From NCBI RefSeq assembly GCF_034424375.1, contig NZ_CP139965.1, forward strand, positions 4,774,001-4,838,000: a DNA stretch of 64,000 bases, written 5' to 3'. The stretch's first letter is position 1. Each line of letters opens with the position of its first letter. Below, in pieces: positions 1 to 10,578 of this stretch. Below the pieces are notes generated by a model. That model saw only the letters and a list, made by a program, of their open reading frames with translations. It did no database searches and was not told the origin of the DNA. The DNA comes from Paraburkholderia kururiensis. GTDB taxonomy: Bacteria; Pseudomonadota; Gammaproteobacteria; Burkholderiales; Burkholderiaceae. The translations under genes were made by a program, and so were the position numbers.

Positions 1-178
1 GGCGCATCTCTTGTTGTGCGGGTCGGCGTATTTTAAGACTTCCCCGCGCTGCGCCGGATTCAGATGCGCCCCGCATTTATTCATGCCATAAATGAATTTG
101 CGCTTTGAACGGCTTCGCGCTGCAATGCCCGGTTTCGCTGCTTCGCCTTCCGTCACCCTGGCCACACTGGAAAACGAC
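1..178. other. non-coding left edge
   Basis: No coding frame with protein-like content reaches the left edge. A promoter of the transferase gene is likely here, but I identify no clear boxes. Confidence 0.3.
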
Positions 179-1816
179 ATGACTCGCTTTAACTGGCACA
201 ACCCTTACCCCACGCCCCGCCTGCCTGTGTTTGCCCGCAACATCGTGTCCACTTCGCACCCGCTCGCCGCGCAGGCCGGCCTGCGCATGCTGTGGAAGGG
301 CGGCAATGCGGTGGACGCGGCCATTGCCGCCGCTGCCGCCATCACCGTTGTCGAGCCCGTTTCGTGCGGCCTGGGCGGCGACGCCTTTGCCCTCGTCTGG
401 GACGGAGGCAAGCTGCATGGCCTCAACGCATCGGGCGTGGCGCCGGCCGCGTGGGACGTCGATTACTTCCGGCGCCGCTATGGCGAGGAGAACGGCCTCG
501 CGATGCAGCCCAAGCGCGGCTGGGACGCCGTGACGGTGCCCGGCGTGATCGCCGGCTGGGAGGCGCTGCACGCGAAGTTCGGGTCCCTGCCGTTCGCCGA
601 CCTGATGGAGCCCGCCATCGAAATTGCCGAGCGCGGTCATGCGGTGGCGAGCATCGTGGCCCACAAATGGGTGGCCGCGGTGCCCGACCTCAAGGATCAG
701 CCCGGTTTTGCCGCGACCTTCATGCCGCGCGGCCGCGCGCCCGAGGTGAGTGAACTCGTGCGCTTTCCCGGCCACGCCAGGACGCTGCGCATGCTGGCGG
801 AGCAAGGCCCGCGCGCCTACTACGAGGGCGAAATCGCCGAGCGGATCGCCGCGTTCGCGCGTGAGGGCGGCGGCGCGCTGACGCTGGACGACCTGCGCAA
901 CTACCGCGCCGACTGGGTCGAACCCATCTCCAAAGACTATCGCGGCTACACGGTGCACGAAATTCCGCCGAACGGCCAGGGCATCGCGGCGCTGATCGCG
1001 CTCGGCATCCTCGCCCAGTTCGACGTGAACGCGATGCAGCTGGACAGCGTCGAGTCGCAGCATCTGCAGATCGAGGCCATGAAGCTTGCGTTCGCCGACG
1101 TGTACCGCTACGTGGCGGACCCGCGCTCCATGGAGGTCACGCCGCAACAGATGCTCGACGACGCGTATCTTGCTGAACGCGCGAAGCTGATTGACCCGAA
1201 GCGCGCGACGCACTTCGACTTCGGCATGCCGAAAGCCGGCGGCACGATCTACCTCAGCGCCGCCGACGAGCGCGGCATGATGGTGAGCTTCATCCAGTCG
1301 AACTACATGGGCTTCGGGTCGGGCATAGTGGTGCCGGACATGGGCATCTCGATGCAGAACCGCGGCTGCGGATTCTCGATGGACCCGAAGTCGCCGAACG
1401 TGGTGGAAGGCGGCAAGCGGCCGTTCCACACCATCATTCCGGCATTCCTCACGCAGCGCGTGGACGGTCGCGAGGAGGCGGTGATGAGCTTCGGCGTGAT
1501 GGGCGGCGACATGCAGCCGCAAGGGCACCTGCAATCCATCGTGCGGATGCTCGACTACGGCCAGCAACCGCAGGCCGCCTGCGACGCGCCGCGCTGGAAG
1601 GTGAACCGCGATTTCACGCTCGACGTCGAAGCCACGCTCGATCCGGCCTGCGCCCGCGCGCTCGAAGCGCGCGGCCATACGATCAAGTCCGTCGACGACC
1701 CGTACATGGACTTCGGTTCCGGCCAGTACATCTGGCGTCTCGACCGCAACGAGCCGGAACGTGGCTACGTCGCCGCAAGCGACAGCCGCCGCGACGGTCT
1801 CGCCGCCGGGTTCTGA
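179..1816 (+). CDS. ggt: gamma-glutamyltransferase family protein
   Basis: A 545-residue Ntn-hydrolase of the gamma-glutamyltranspeptidase family. The conserved N-terminal block (residues about 18-80, with the run GNAVDAAIAAAAA) is present. The processing site falls where the family has it, at GGTIYLSA, which would make Thr356 the new N-terminal nucleophile of the small subunit after autocleavage. I chose the ATG at 179 (MTRFNWHNPYP); the frame stays open to 92, but that part does not resemble the family. No signal peptide is obvious, so it is probably cytoplasmic. It may act on gamma-glutamyl compounds or, like HpxW-type members, on oxamate-like amides; sequence alone does not separate these. 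It stands alone, with a GC-rich hairpin just after the stop (1820-1861) that lacks a T-run. Confidence 0.88.
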   Translation: MTRFNWHNPYPTPRLPVFARNIVSTSHPLAAQAGLRMLWKGGNAVDAAIAAAAAITVVEPVSCGLGGDAFALVWDGGKLHGLNASGVAPAAWDVDYFRRRYGEENGLAMQPKRGWDAVTVPGVIAGWEALHAKFGSLPFADLMEPAIEIAERGHAVASIVAHKWVAAVPDLKDQPGFAATFMPRGRAPEVSELVRFPGHARTLRMLAEQGPRAYYEGEIAERIAAFAREGGGALTLDDLRNYRADWVEPISKDYRGYTVHEIPPNGQGIAALIALGILAQFDVNAMQLDSVESQHLQIEAMKLAFADVYRYVADPRSMEVTPQQMLDDAYLAERAKLIDPKRATHFDFGMPKAGGTIYLSAADERGMMVSFIQSNYMGFGSGIVVPDMGISMQNRGCGFSMDPKSPNVVEGGKRPFHTIIPAFLTQRVDGREEAVMSFGVMGGDMQPQGHLQSIVRMLDYGQQPQAACDAPRWKVNRDFTLDVEATLDPACARALEARGHTIKSVDDPYMDFGSGQYIWRLDRNEPERGYVAASDSRRDGLAAGF

Positions 1817-2096
1817 ATTCGAGAGCGAGCCGCTGCCGGGGCCCGGGGTTCGGCCGCTCTCCACAGAGAAACCTTCTCCATTACAACGGAATATTTCAAA
1901 CAGCTTCTTGCCGGAACTGCCGTGCGTAGGTACGGTCTGTGCTCTTTAACTGCAGATTCGCGAAACAACAGCTAAGATGCAGCATGAAAGGGTATGACGT
2001 TTCAATGACGTTTCACCGGCGGGAGCGGACCACCGTGCAAACCAACCCGGTGGCGTTTGCGCCCTTCCGCCGGTGTCGCCTTGGGAGCACGAAACA
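1817..2096. promoter_or_regulatory. intergenic region with 11-bp tandem repeat
   Basis: About 280 bases separate the transferase from the ferritin-like gene. No ORF here is credible. Positions 1994-2004 and 2005-2015 are two perfect head-to-tail copies of ATGACGTTTCA, lying about 80 bases before the downstream ATG. The period of one helical turn suits a protein-binding site, but that is inference. Confidence 0.35.
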
Positions 2097-2930
2097 ATGC
2101 GCACTGACATCGAGCCTCGCCATGTAATGCCCTGGCGTATCGAAGACATCGACCTCTCGCGTATAGACCGTCAGCGTGCCGCCGCCAACGAAGACCTGCT
2201 GCTGCTGTTGTGCGCGGCCTCGTTCATCGAAAGCGGCACCGACCTCTACACGCGCAACCTGAGTCTGTTCTTCGACGACGACCCGGAAGTCTCCGCGTGG
2301 CTCAACAACGAATGGGAGCACGAAGAGCTCCAGCACGGCCGCGCGCTGAAGACCTATATCGCGCACGTGTGGCCGGAGTTCGACTGGGACACGGCCTTCC
2401 ACAACTTCTTCGACGAGTACTCGAAGACCTGCAGCGTCGAGGAATTCGAGAAGACGCGCGCGCTCGAAATGGTGGCGCGCTGCGTCGTGGAAACGGGCAC
2501 CGCCACGCTGTATCGCGCCATCAACGAGTGTTCGGACGAGCCCGTGTTGAAGGAGATCACGGACAACATCCGCACCGACGAAGTGCGCCACTACAAGCAC
2601 TTTTTCAAGTACTTCAAGAAGTACAACAAGATCGAGGGCAACGGCCGGCTTGCCGTGCTCGGGGCGTTGATGCGCCGGGTCATGGAGATCAAGAACGAAG
2701 ACTCGGAGATCGCGCTTCGTCACGTCTTTGCGATCCGCTACCCCGAGCGCGTGCACGACTCCGCCTATAACCGCGAACGTTCGGCGCGCGTGAACGCGCT
2801 CGTGCGCCGCAATCTGTCGGCGGACATGTGCGTGAAGATGCTGCTCAAGCCGCTCGACCTGCCCGCGAAGATCCAGCCTGGCGTGCATTACCCGCTCGCC
2901 AAGATCACGCAGCACGTGTTCTTCCGGTGA
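2097..2930 (+). CDS. ferritin-like domain protein
   Basis: A 277-residue soluble alpha-helical protein with the spaced Glu/His residues of a ferritin-like di-iron four-helix bundle: an acidic NEDLL helix near residue 27, an EWEHEELQHGR helix near residue 72, a third helix with ARCVVETGTATLY and a fourth with RTDEVRHYKHF. The paired E..EExxH and DExxH patterns are what is expected for di-iron ligands. I chose the ATG at 2097 because GGGAG lies at a proper distance and the 24 bases of frame upstream start only from GTG. The substrate is unknown; relatives are annotated as ferritin-like or rubrerythrin-like, and an oxidase or desaturase-like role is possible. The following gene is in the same direction 25 bases on, so the two may be co-transcribed. 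Confidence 0.8.
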   Translation: MRTDIEPRHVMPWRIEDIDLSRIDRQRAAANEDLLLLLCAASFIESGTDLYTRNLSLFFDDDPEVSAWLNNEWEHEELQHGRALKTYIAHVWPEFDWDTAFHNFFDEYSKTCSVEEFEKTRALEMVARCVVETGTATLYRAINECSDEPVLKEITDNIRTDEVRHYKHFFKYFKKYNKIEGNGRLAVLGALMRRVMEIKNEDSEIALRHVFAIRYPERVHDSAYNRERSARVNALVRRNLSADMCVKMLLKPLDLPAKIQPGVHYPLAKITQHVFFR

Positions 2931-2955
2931 GAGCTGGGTGCAACGTCGTGGCGCC

Positions 2956-3474
2956 ATGAGCGATCCGACCGCGCGCAACAACGCGCTGCAACAGCAGACC
3001 TTCGATGTCTGGCCGGATGCGTTACGCGCGCTCTTCGACGGCACGTCGCTCGCTGGCAAGGCCGGATTCACGGCGTCGCTCGTGACGCCCGGCGAAGGCG
3101 GGCGGGCGCGCACGGCGTTGCTCGGTATCGGCGAACTTTACGCGCCGGGGCCGCGCACGCTTTGCATCGCGTTGTGGCCGCAATCGCGGGCCGCGCAAGC
3201 GTTAGTCGCCCAAGGCGCCGCCGCGCTCACGTTCGTGTTCGACGGAGCGTTCTATCAGACGCAGTTCGACTTCGAGCCGATGCACATTGCAGGCGAAGCC
3301 GCACCGCCGCTGGCGTGCTTCAAGGGCACGCTTGCCGCAGGCGAAGTGCAGCGCGTGAACTACGCACGGCTCACGAGCGGGATTCGCTTCGAACTCGAGG
3401 ATGGGATGCGGGAAGCGGCGCTGCACCGCTGGGAAGAACAGATCGCGCTGCTCAGGCGCGCATCGGAAGGGTGA
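2956..3474 (+). CDS. PNPOx-like split-barrel flavin protein
   Basis: A 172-residue protein whose length and pattern (a small domain with RARTALLGIGELYAPGPRTL, then beta strands and a C-terminal helical RWEEQIALLRRA) resemble the pyridoxamine 5'-phosphate oxidase-like split-barrel family. The ATG at 2956 starts MSDPTARNN; a longer form from 2938 is less likely. It follows the ferritin-like gene closely and may share its transcript. The family includes FMN-binding reductases and oxidases of unknown substrate, and no catalytic residue can be pinned down here. The assignment rests on overall resemblance only. Confidence 0.55.
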   Translation: MSDPTARNNALQQQTFDVWPDALRALFDGTSLAGKAGFTASLVTPGEGGRARTALLGIGELYAPGPRTLCIALWPQSRAAQALVAQGAAALTFVFDGAFYQTQFDFEPMHIAGEAAPPLACFKGTLAAGEVQRVNYARLTSGIRFELEDGMREAALHRWEEQIALLRRASEG

Positions 3475-3567
3475 CGCGCTGGGCGCCTGGCAGGGCGTCC
3501 AGCGGGTTCGGCAACGCGCCGCGGTGCGCGCGTGCTTCAAGACATCACAACCTCACAACGCAGGCGA

Positions 3568-5157
<1,590 letters not shown>

Positions 5158-5447
5158 AAACACCTGTTTGCAATGCAGTGACGCGAAGGGCGATACGCGC
5201 AGCGCTCGCATGATGCCGTGCATCGCCGCGGTATGGCCCGGACGGGCCTGCGGCGGCGTGCACGGTCGGCATGCCTGGTGGTGCGCGGCGGCGCGCAAGC
5301 GCCTGCCCTTCGCGGTAAAAACCGGGCGGCACGCCAGTGCGCGTGCCGAAGAAGTCGACGGCCTATCGAGACACGTCGGCTGGCTTTAAGTTGCATCGCG
5401 CTGCCGCTGACACTGCGGCGGCTGCGCGAGGGTAGGACCGTGGCGCC

Positions 5448-6068
5448 TTACGCGACGTAGCGCGCGACGCTCACGAACTGGCAGAGGCTGCCGGCGAGGA
5501 CGAACAGATGCCAGATTCCGTGTCCGTGCCGGATGCGCTCGTCGTTGATGAAGAAGTAGATCCCAAGGCTGTATATCACACCGCCCGCCACGAGCCATGC
5601 GGTGCCGCCCGCGGGCAGGGCATGCACGAGCGGCTTCACGGCGACGAGCGCGAGCCATCCCATCGCCACGTACAGCACCATCGATACGGCCCGCGTACGC
5701 CGCCCGAGCGTCAACTCCTGCCCGATGCCGAGCGCGGCGAGCCCCCAGCTTACGCCGAACAGCGACCAGCCCCACGGCCCGCGCAACGTCACGAGCGTGA
5801 ACGGCGTATAGCTGCCCGCGATCAGCAGGTAGATGGCCGAGTGATCGCACTTTTGCAGCACGGCTTTGAGCTTCGGCCCGCGCGCCACGTGGTACAGCGT
5901 GGAAATGGTGTAGAGCGCGACGAGCATCGCGCCGTACACGCTGAAGCTGACGATCTTGTACGCGTCGCCGTCCACCGCGCCCATCGTGACGAGTGTTGCC
6001 AGTCCGGCTGCGGAGAGTACGGCGCCGACGAGGTGCGTAATGCTGTTGAAACGCTCGCCGGTGTGCAT
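5448..6068 (-). CDS. trhA: hemolysin III family protein (TrhA/YqfA-like)
   Basis: A 206-residue integral membrane protein with about seven hydrophobic segments and the conserved N-terminal block ERFNSITHLVGAVLSAAG. Later it has the family histidines in YHVARG, KCDHSAIYLLIAGSYTPF and the C-terminal FFINDERIRHGHGIWHLFV. These are hallmarks of the hemolysin III/PAQR-like family; the bacterial member TrhA is linked to membrane energetics, and true haemolysis is not generally shown. The ATG at 6068 has AAGGAA just upstream. The longer frame to 6176 is rejected. Confidence 0.9.
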   Translation of the reverse strand: MHTGERFNSITHLVGAVLSAAGLATLVTMGAVDGDAYKIVSFSVYGAMLVALYTISTLYHVARGPKLKAVLQKCDHSAIYLLIAGSYTPFTLVTLRGPWGWSLFGVSWGLAALGIGQELTLGRRTRAVSMVLYVAMGWLALVAVKPLVHALPAGGTAWLVAGGVIYSLGIYFFINDERIRHGHGIWHLFVLAGSLCQFVSVARYVA

Positions 6069-6174
6069 GCTGGTTCCTTCTTCCTCTCTGTGATGGCTGC
6101 TGACCTTACGCGCCAATGGTTCCGGTGCGGCAGACCGCTGTTTCACGGTCCGTAATGCGTCAAACAAGCCCCAC

Positions 6175-6219
6175 AAAAAACAGGGGGCGCCGCCTGCGAT
6201 ATCCGCTGGCCGCGCCCCC
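6175..6219 (-). terminator. rho-independent terminator of cytochrome operon
   Basis: On the minus strand GGGGGCGC and GCGCCCCC (arms at 6212-6219 and 6183-6190) pair around a loop of about 20 bases and are followed by TGTTTTTTG. It lies just after the stop of the three-haem cytochrome gene. Confidence 0.65.
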
Positions 6220-6248
6220 GGGTACAGCGATTGGCGTCAGCGCGTCGC

Positions 6249-7544
6249 TCAGTCGAGCGGCGCCGAACGCAGATCGGCAACCTGTTGCGGCGACACCGGC
6301 GCGCCCTTGTTACCCCAGGACATGCGGATGTAGGTGACGACCGCGGCCACTTCCTGATTCGACAGCGACTGCGCGAACGGCGGCATCCCATACGGCTTCG
6401 GATTGACCGACGTGCTCGGCGGATAGCCGCCGTTCAGCACCATGCGGATCGGGTTCACGGCCGACTGCATCTGGATCGACTGGTTGTTCGCAAGCGGCGG
6501 GAACGCAGGCGGCTTGCCCAGACCGTTCTCCGCGTGGCACTTCGCACACTGGTCGTTGTAGATCTTCTTGCCTTGCTCCAGCAGTTCGCTGCCGTACGCT
6601 TGCGACGTTTCCAGCTGGAGCGGCTCCGGCGCTTCGCTCTTCTGCGGGATCGTCTTCAGGTACGTGGACATGGCGTGAATGTCGTCGTCCGAGAGGTACT
6701 GCAGGCTGTTGTGCACGACTTCGGCCATCGGACCGAACACGGCGCCGCGCTGCGATACGCCGGTCTTCAGCAGGTCGGCGACGTCCTTGATGTCCCAGGC
6801 GCCGAGGCCGCCTTCGCTCGACGTGAGCGACGGCGCGTACCAGTTCTGCAGGGGAATCAGCCCGCCCGCGAAGGCCGCCGAATTCACCGGACCGCCCATC
6901 ATGTTGATGGAGGTGTGGCACATGCCGCAGTGGCCGAGGCCCTCCACCAGATACGCACCGCGGTTCCACTCCACTGAGCGCGTCGGGTCCGGCTTGTATT
7001 CGCCTTCGCGGAAGAACAGCGTGCGCCAGCCGATCAGCAGGTTGCGGTTGTTGAAGGGGAACTTGAGTTCATGCGGACGGCTGGGCACCGAAACCGGCGG
7101 CACCGAACGCAGGTACGCGTAGATGGCGTCCGAATCCGCGCGCGAGACCTTCGTGTAGCTCGTGAACGGGAACGCCGGGTAGAGCAGGCTGCCGTCTTTC
7201 GAGCGGCCCGTGTGCATGGCGCGATAGAAGTCGTCCGAACTCCACTTGCCGATACCGTACTGGTCGTCGGGCGTGATGTTGGGCGTGTACAGCGTGCCGA
7301 ACGGCGTGGCCATCGGCAGGCCGCCTGCGAACTGCTTGCCGCCGCGCACCGTGTGGCAGGCGATGCAGTCGCCCGCGCGGGCCAGGTACTCGCCCTTCTT
7401 GACGAGCTCGGCCTGGTCGGCCGGCGTGGCGGCAACGGCGACGCCGTTGTGCAGGTTGTCGCCGCCGGACCACAGCACCGGGACGAGTGCCGCGGCCGCC
7501 ACGGCGACCACAGCGGAAAGTGCGAACAGGGACTTGCGTTTCAT
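6249..7544 (-). CDS. three-haem cytochrome c, dehydrogenase subunit type
   Basis: A 431-residue periplasmic cytochrome with a signal peptide (MKRKSLFALSAVVAVAAAALV) and three CXXCH haem sites: CIACH near residue 60, CGMCH near 207 and CAKCH near 335. Each has a later Met candidate ligand (such as GLPMATPFG and YGMPPFA). This is the layout of the cytochrome subunits that take electrons from membrane alcohol, gluconate or sugar dehydrogenases. No dehydrogenase flavin or PQQ subunit is present next to it, so the electron donor is open; a role passing electrons towards the terminal oxidase is inferred. It lies 21 bases after the diheme cytochrome gene, so the two form an operon read leftwards. 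Confidence 0.9.
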   Translation of the reverse strand: MKRKSLFALSAVVAVAAAALVPVLWSGGDNLHNGVAVAATPADQAELVKKGEYLARAGDCIACHTVRGGKQFAGGLPMATPFGTLYTPNITPDDQYGIGKWSSDDFYRAMHTGRSKDGSLLYPAFPFTSYTKVSRADSDAIYAYLRSVPPVSVPSRPHELKFPFNNRNLLIGWRTLFFREGEYKPDPTRSVEWNRGAYLVEGLGHCGMCHTSINMMGGPVNSAAFAGGLIPLQNWYAPSLTSSEGGLGAWDIKDVADLLKTGVSQRGAVFGPMAEVVHNSLQYLSDDDIHAMSTYLKTIPQKSEAPEPLQLETSQAYGSELLEQGKKIYNDQCAKCHAENGLGKPPAFPPLANNQSIQMQSAVNPIRMVLNGGYPPSTSVNPKPYGMPPFAQSLSNQEVAAVVTYIRMSWGNKGAPVSPQQVADLRSAPLD

Positions 7545-7565
7545 TTGGTTGTCTCTCCCGGCGCC

Positions 7566-8300
7566 TTATTGCGGTTCGCTGCCGCACGCGAGCGGCGTCT
7601 TCATCGAGCGGGCCGGAGCCGGAACGGGGTTTTGCGGAGCCGGCTGCGTGGAGAGCCACGCGGCCACGGCGTTCACGTCTTCATCCGAAAGGCGCGTTGC
7701 AATGGTGTGCATGCAGTCCGGCGCCACCGCGTGACGCGAGCCCGAGCGCCATGCGCCCAACTGCGCGCTGATGTAGTCGGAGTGCAGGCCGACGAGACCC
7801 GGAATGGCGGGCTCCATGCCGGTCAGCGCCTTGCCGTGGCAAGCCGCGCAGGCCGGAATCTGCTTGCCGGCGTCGCCGTTCAGCACGATCTGGCGACCGC
7901 GTTCGAGCGTCGCGGCGGCCACCGTGGGCTTGGCGGGCGGCGGGTACGGCGGACGCTGCTGGGAGAAGTACGTCGCGATCTCGTGGAGGTAGTCGTCCGA
8001 GAGATACGTGACGAGGTAATTCATGGGCGGATACTTGCGGCGGCCTTCGCGGAAGTTCTGCAACTGGTTGTACAGATACTGGGCCGGCTTGCCCGCGAGG
8101 CGCGGGAAGTAGTCGTTGTCGGTACCCTGGCCATGCGAGCCGTGGCAGGCCGTGCAGCCTTGCACGCGAGCTTCCATCGTATCCGGGGCTTTGGGCTGGG
8201 TCGTCTGCGCATTCGCAGCACTGTAGACGCCTGCCGTGCCGGCCAGCAGAAGGGCGACGAGCGGGCGGAAAATGCGTCTTGAAGACACGCGTAACTCCAT
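7566..8300 (-). CDS. diheme cytochrome c (c4-like)
   Basis: A 244-residue exported protein with signal peptide (RIFRPLVALLLAGTAGVYSAANA) and two CXXCH sites, CTACHGSHGQG near residue 48 and CAACHGKALTG near 150, in two similar halves, each with the LAG(K)PA/YI..QL pattern of cytochrome c4. The ATG at 8300 (MELRVSSRR) is chosen because it places the signal sequence correctly; the frame stays open to 8888 without family resemblance. It is the first gene of the two-cytochrome operon, and both products would act as periplasmic electron carriers. Confidence 0.9.
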   Translation of the reverse strand: MELRVSSRRIFRPLVALLLAGTAGVYSAANAQTTQPKAPDTMEARVQGCTACHGSHGQGTDNDYFPRLAGKPAQYLYNQLQNFREGRRKYPPMNYLVTYLSDDYLHEIATYFSQQRPPYPPPAKPTVAAATLERGRQIVLNGDAGKQIPACAACHGKALTGMEPAIPGLVGLHSDYISAQLGAWRSGSRHAVAPDCMHTIATRLSDEDVNAVAAWLSTQPAPQNPVPAPARSMKTPLACGSEPQ

Positions 8301-8752
8301 CAATGGCGGGAACCTGACCGAGCTTCGATTGGCTCGGAATGAAGGCTGCGCGCGCCAGATGAAAGACGGCGGCGCTGCGGCGACGCAGCATTCTATCATC
8401 GATGGGTGAAGGTGACCATTTGCCACAGGCAACGAAGTTCCAGAGGAAGCGGCGATGCGACAGTTTGCCGCAACGGCCGCCGCAAGCCGGTTTGACGAGG
8501 CCGCGGGTTTCGGCGTTTCGGGTCGCTTGGGTGGCGCGATAGCCGCAGCAAGCGTGCCCGCCACAACGGCGCCGATCATCGCTACCATCTTGGGCCGCAC
8601 TCGCGTCTGCGGTCGTGTTTGCTTACCTTGCCGTCGTTTCCCGCTCCAGCCCATTACTTCATGAATCCATTCGACTCTCTCTCCTCGCCGCGTACGACGT
8701 TGCGCGCCGCGCGTTTCTGCCCTCCGCCTTGCGCGACCGCGGGGTTCGACCG
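8301..8752. other. 452-base intergenic region, divergent promoters
   Basis: This lies between the leftward cytochrome operon and the rightward CopD-like gene. Open frames run through it on both strands because of GC bias, but none has a recognisable protein or a ribosome site. It must contain both promoters; I could not identify convincing -35/-10 pairs. Confidence 0.4.
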
Positions 8753-9682
8753 ATGACGATGGACTGGCTCTGGTTCGGGCAGGTGACGATGGCCGCCCTC
8801 GTCGACGTGGCGTTCGCCTTTGCCGTGGGTTCGGCGCTGCTCGGCGCGTGGCTCGATAAAGATGGCCGCGCCGTGGCGGCGCCCGCACATGTCGCTTCGA
8901 TGCGCGCGCAACGCTCGGCGGTGGCGGCTGCCGTCGCCTTGCTTCTCGCGCAACTGGCGTGGTTGCTGTACGAAGCGGCCGCGGTGACCGGCTCGACGTT
9001 GACCGATGCCTTGTCCGCCGTGCCGACGTTGCTGGCGCAGACGCACGTGGGGCATGCCTGGGCGTTCGCGTTCGGTGCGTCTGTCGTGTTGCTCGTCATG
9101 ACGCTTGCGCCGCGTGCGGGGCGTCTGCGCGACGCGCTGCTGTGGCTTGCCGTGATCGCCGTCGCGGCGGGACGGGCGGCGTCAGGCCATGCTGCCGATG
9201 CCGGCCTTGCGTCGGCCGCGCTCGGCATTCAGACGCTCCATGTGCTTACCACCAGCGTGTGGGGCGGGCTCGTGATCTCGGCGGGATTCGCGGTGTTGCC
9301 CGCGCTCGGCACATCGACAGCGCGTGCCGTGCTGATTCGCGTCGCCGGTCAGTTGTCGTCCACGTCGCTTGTGGCCGTGCTGTTCGTGATCGCGACCGGC
9401 GTGTTCGGCGCGGTGCGTGGGACGGGCGGATCGCTCGCGCCGCTCACGCTCAGCACGTGGGGGCATCTGCTCGTGTTCAAGCTGACGCTCGTTGCGCTCG
9501 CTGTCGTGCTGGGTGGTCTGAATCGCTTCCAGGCATTGCCGCGCCTGCGCCGCACGGCGTCGACCATGGACGCCCGCACGTTCGCCAACGTGCTGTATCT
9601 CGAAGCGCTGGCGATTACGGGCGCGTTCATCGCGGCGGCCGCGCTCGCGCACAGCATGCCGGGCGCGATGGCGATGGGCTAA
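8753..9682 (+). CDS. CopD family membrane protein
   Basis: A 309-residue polytopic inner-membrane protein with about eight hydrophobic helices. Its C-terminal two thirds (QTLHVLTTSVWGGLVISAG, then VFKLTLVALAVVLGGLNRF and GAFIAAAALAHSMPG) match the copper resistance D domain pattern: a His in the helix that begins the domain, and the LNR loop. CopD proteins are linked with copper import into the cytoplasm together with CopC. No CopC partner lies nearby, so a copper role is not certain. ATGs at 8753 and 8759 are both possible starts. Confidence 0.75.
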   Translation: MTMDWLWFGQVTMAALVDVAFAFAVGSALLGAWLDKDGRAVAAPAHVASMRAQRSAVAAAVALLLAQLAWLLYEAAAVTGSTLTDALSAVPTLLAQTHVGHAWAFAFGASVVLLVMTLAPRAGRLRDALLWLAVIAVAAGRAASGHAADAGLASAALGIQTLHVLTTSVWGGLVISAGFAVLPALGTSTARAVLIRVAGQLSSTSLVAVLFVIATGVFGAVRGTGGSLAPLTLSTWGHLLVFKLTLVALAVVLGGLNRFQALPRLRRTASTMDARTFANVLYLEALAITGAFIAAAALAHSMPGAMAMG

Positions 9683-9716
9683 GGCAAACGGGACGAAGGG
9701 CGCGCCTGCCCGCGTA

Positions 9717-10028
9717 TCAGGACGCGAGCCGCGATTGCGCGGGCACGAGCATGGCCTCGGGGAACATCTCCTGGCGCAGCTCGCCCGCGTCGTCGAACCA
9801 CTGGCAAATCGCCCAATGGCCCTCGTCGAAGACGACGGGCCCGGCCCACATGACCGTCATCGCGCGTCCCGCCGACTTGAGCGCGACGACATCGCCGACA
9901 CGATACGTCGACTGCACCGAAGCCGCGGCGGGCGCCGCAGTCACATCGGCCACATCACGTGCGATGCGCGCGATACACGGCCGCCGTGCTGCCCACGCGG
10001 CGCGCCGGTTGCGATGGGCCGCGCTCAT
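9717..10028 (-). CDS. YodC-like DUF2158 small protein
   Basis: A 103-residue protein. The C-terminal 60 residues (YRVGDVVALKSAGRAMTVMW, then an HWAICQWFDDAGE stretch) match the small YodC/DUF2158 family, a beta-rich domain with the pattern GDVV.LKSGG..M and W.C.WFD. Here the family's second Gly is Ala. The N-terminal 40 residues are Arg/Ala-rich and not conserved-looking. The start ATG at 10028 overlaps the stop of the membrane-protein gene upstream as ATGA, which indicates translational coupling. Function of the family is unknown. Confidence 0.7.
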   Translation of the reverse strand: MSAAHRNRRAAWAARRPCIARIARDVADVTAAPAAASVQSTYRVGDVVALKSAGRAMTVMWAGPVVFDEGHWAICQWFDDAGELRQEMFPEAMLVPAQSRLAS

Positions 10029-10327
10029 TCGAAGCCGAGCCGATGACCGAGAATCGGCGCGCAGAACAGCGCCACGGCGCAGCCCCCGGCCTTGCCTTCG
10101 AGTTCCGCGAGCGCCACGCGCGACCCGTACATCTGCGTGAGCAGATCGAACAGTTGCGGCAGGCAATACAGCACCGCCGCCGCGACGAAGCACTTGCCCA
10201 CCAGCCCGATCTGCCAGCCGCGCTCGAACGCGACGGCCGCGCCGATCACACGCAGCACGCCGAACGCGAACAGCGCGCCGACGGCCGCCTGTTCGCGGAT
10301 CAGATAGTCGGGAAGGAACTCGCCCAT
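10025..10327 (-). CDS. small membrane protein, unknown
   Basis: A 100-residue protein with two or three hydrophobic segments (residues about 15-35, 40-58 and 80-93). The chosen ATG at 10327 gives MGEFLPDYLIREQAAVG and removes 51 Arg-rich residues of upstream frame with no coding look. I do not recognise the family. It overlaps the following DUF2158-like gene by four bases (ATGA), so the two are made from one message and may act together. Confidence 0.6.
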   Translation of the reverse strand: MGEFLPDYLIREQAAVGALFAFGVLRVIGAAVAFERGWQIGLVGKCFVAAAVLYCLPQLFDLLTQMYGSRVALAELEGKAGGCAVALFCAPILGHRLGFE

Positions 10328-10578
10328 ATGCACTCCCTGTTTTTGCTGTCGTTTGCACGGTCGGCAGCAAGGAGTGGGCCAGAGTCGCGCCACGCGTCGT
10401 GGGCGCGGTCGCGAGGCCTTGTGGGGCAAGGGAAAGCGGCGGGCGTGCCCGCCAACACGCGTGTGTGTGCCGGCGAACACAGGCCTGAAAAAACGCGGGA
10501 TACGTTACGTAACCGAAACGTGCTCCGCGCGATGTCACGTAACGGGCGAGCGCCGCAATTGGGCTCGCCTTCGCTGCA
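10328..10578. other. intergenic, promoter of the small membrane pair
   Basis: About 250 bases between dgoD (which ends here, read leftwards) and the small membrane-protein gene. No gene is seen. Confidence 0.3.

Noticed and set aside
77..1864. A 595-residue frame opposite the transferase gene.
   Set aside because: His/Arg/Val-rich composition is typical of antisense frames in high-GC DNA; the plus strand holds a recognisable enzyme.
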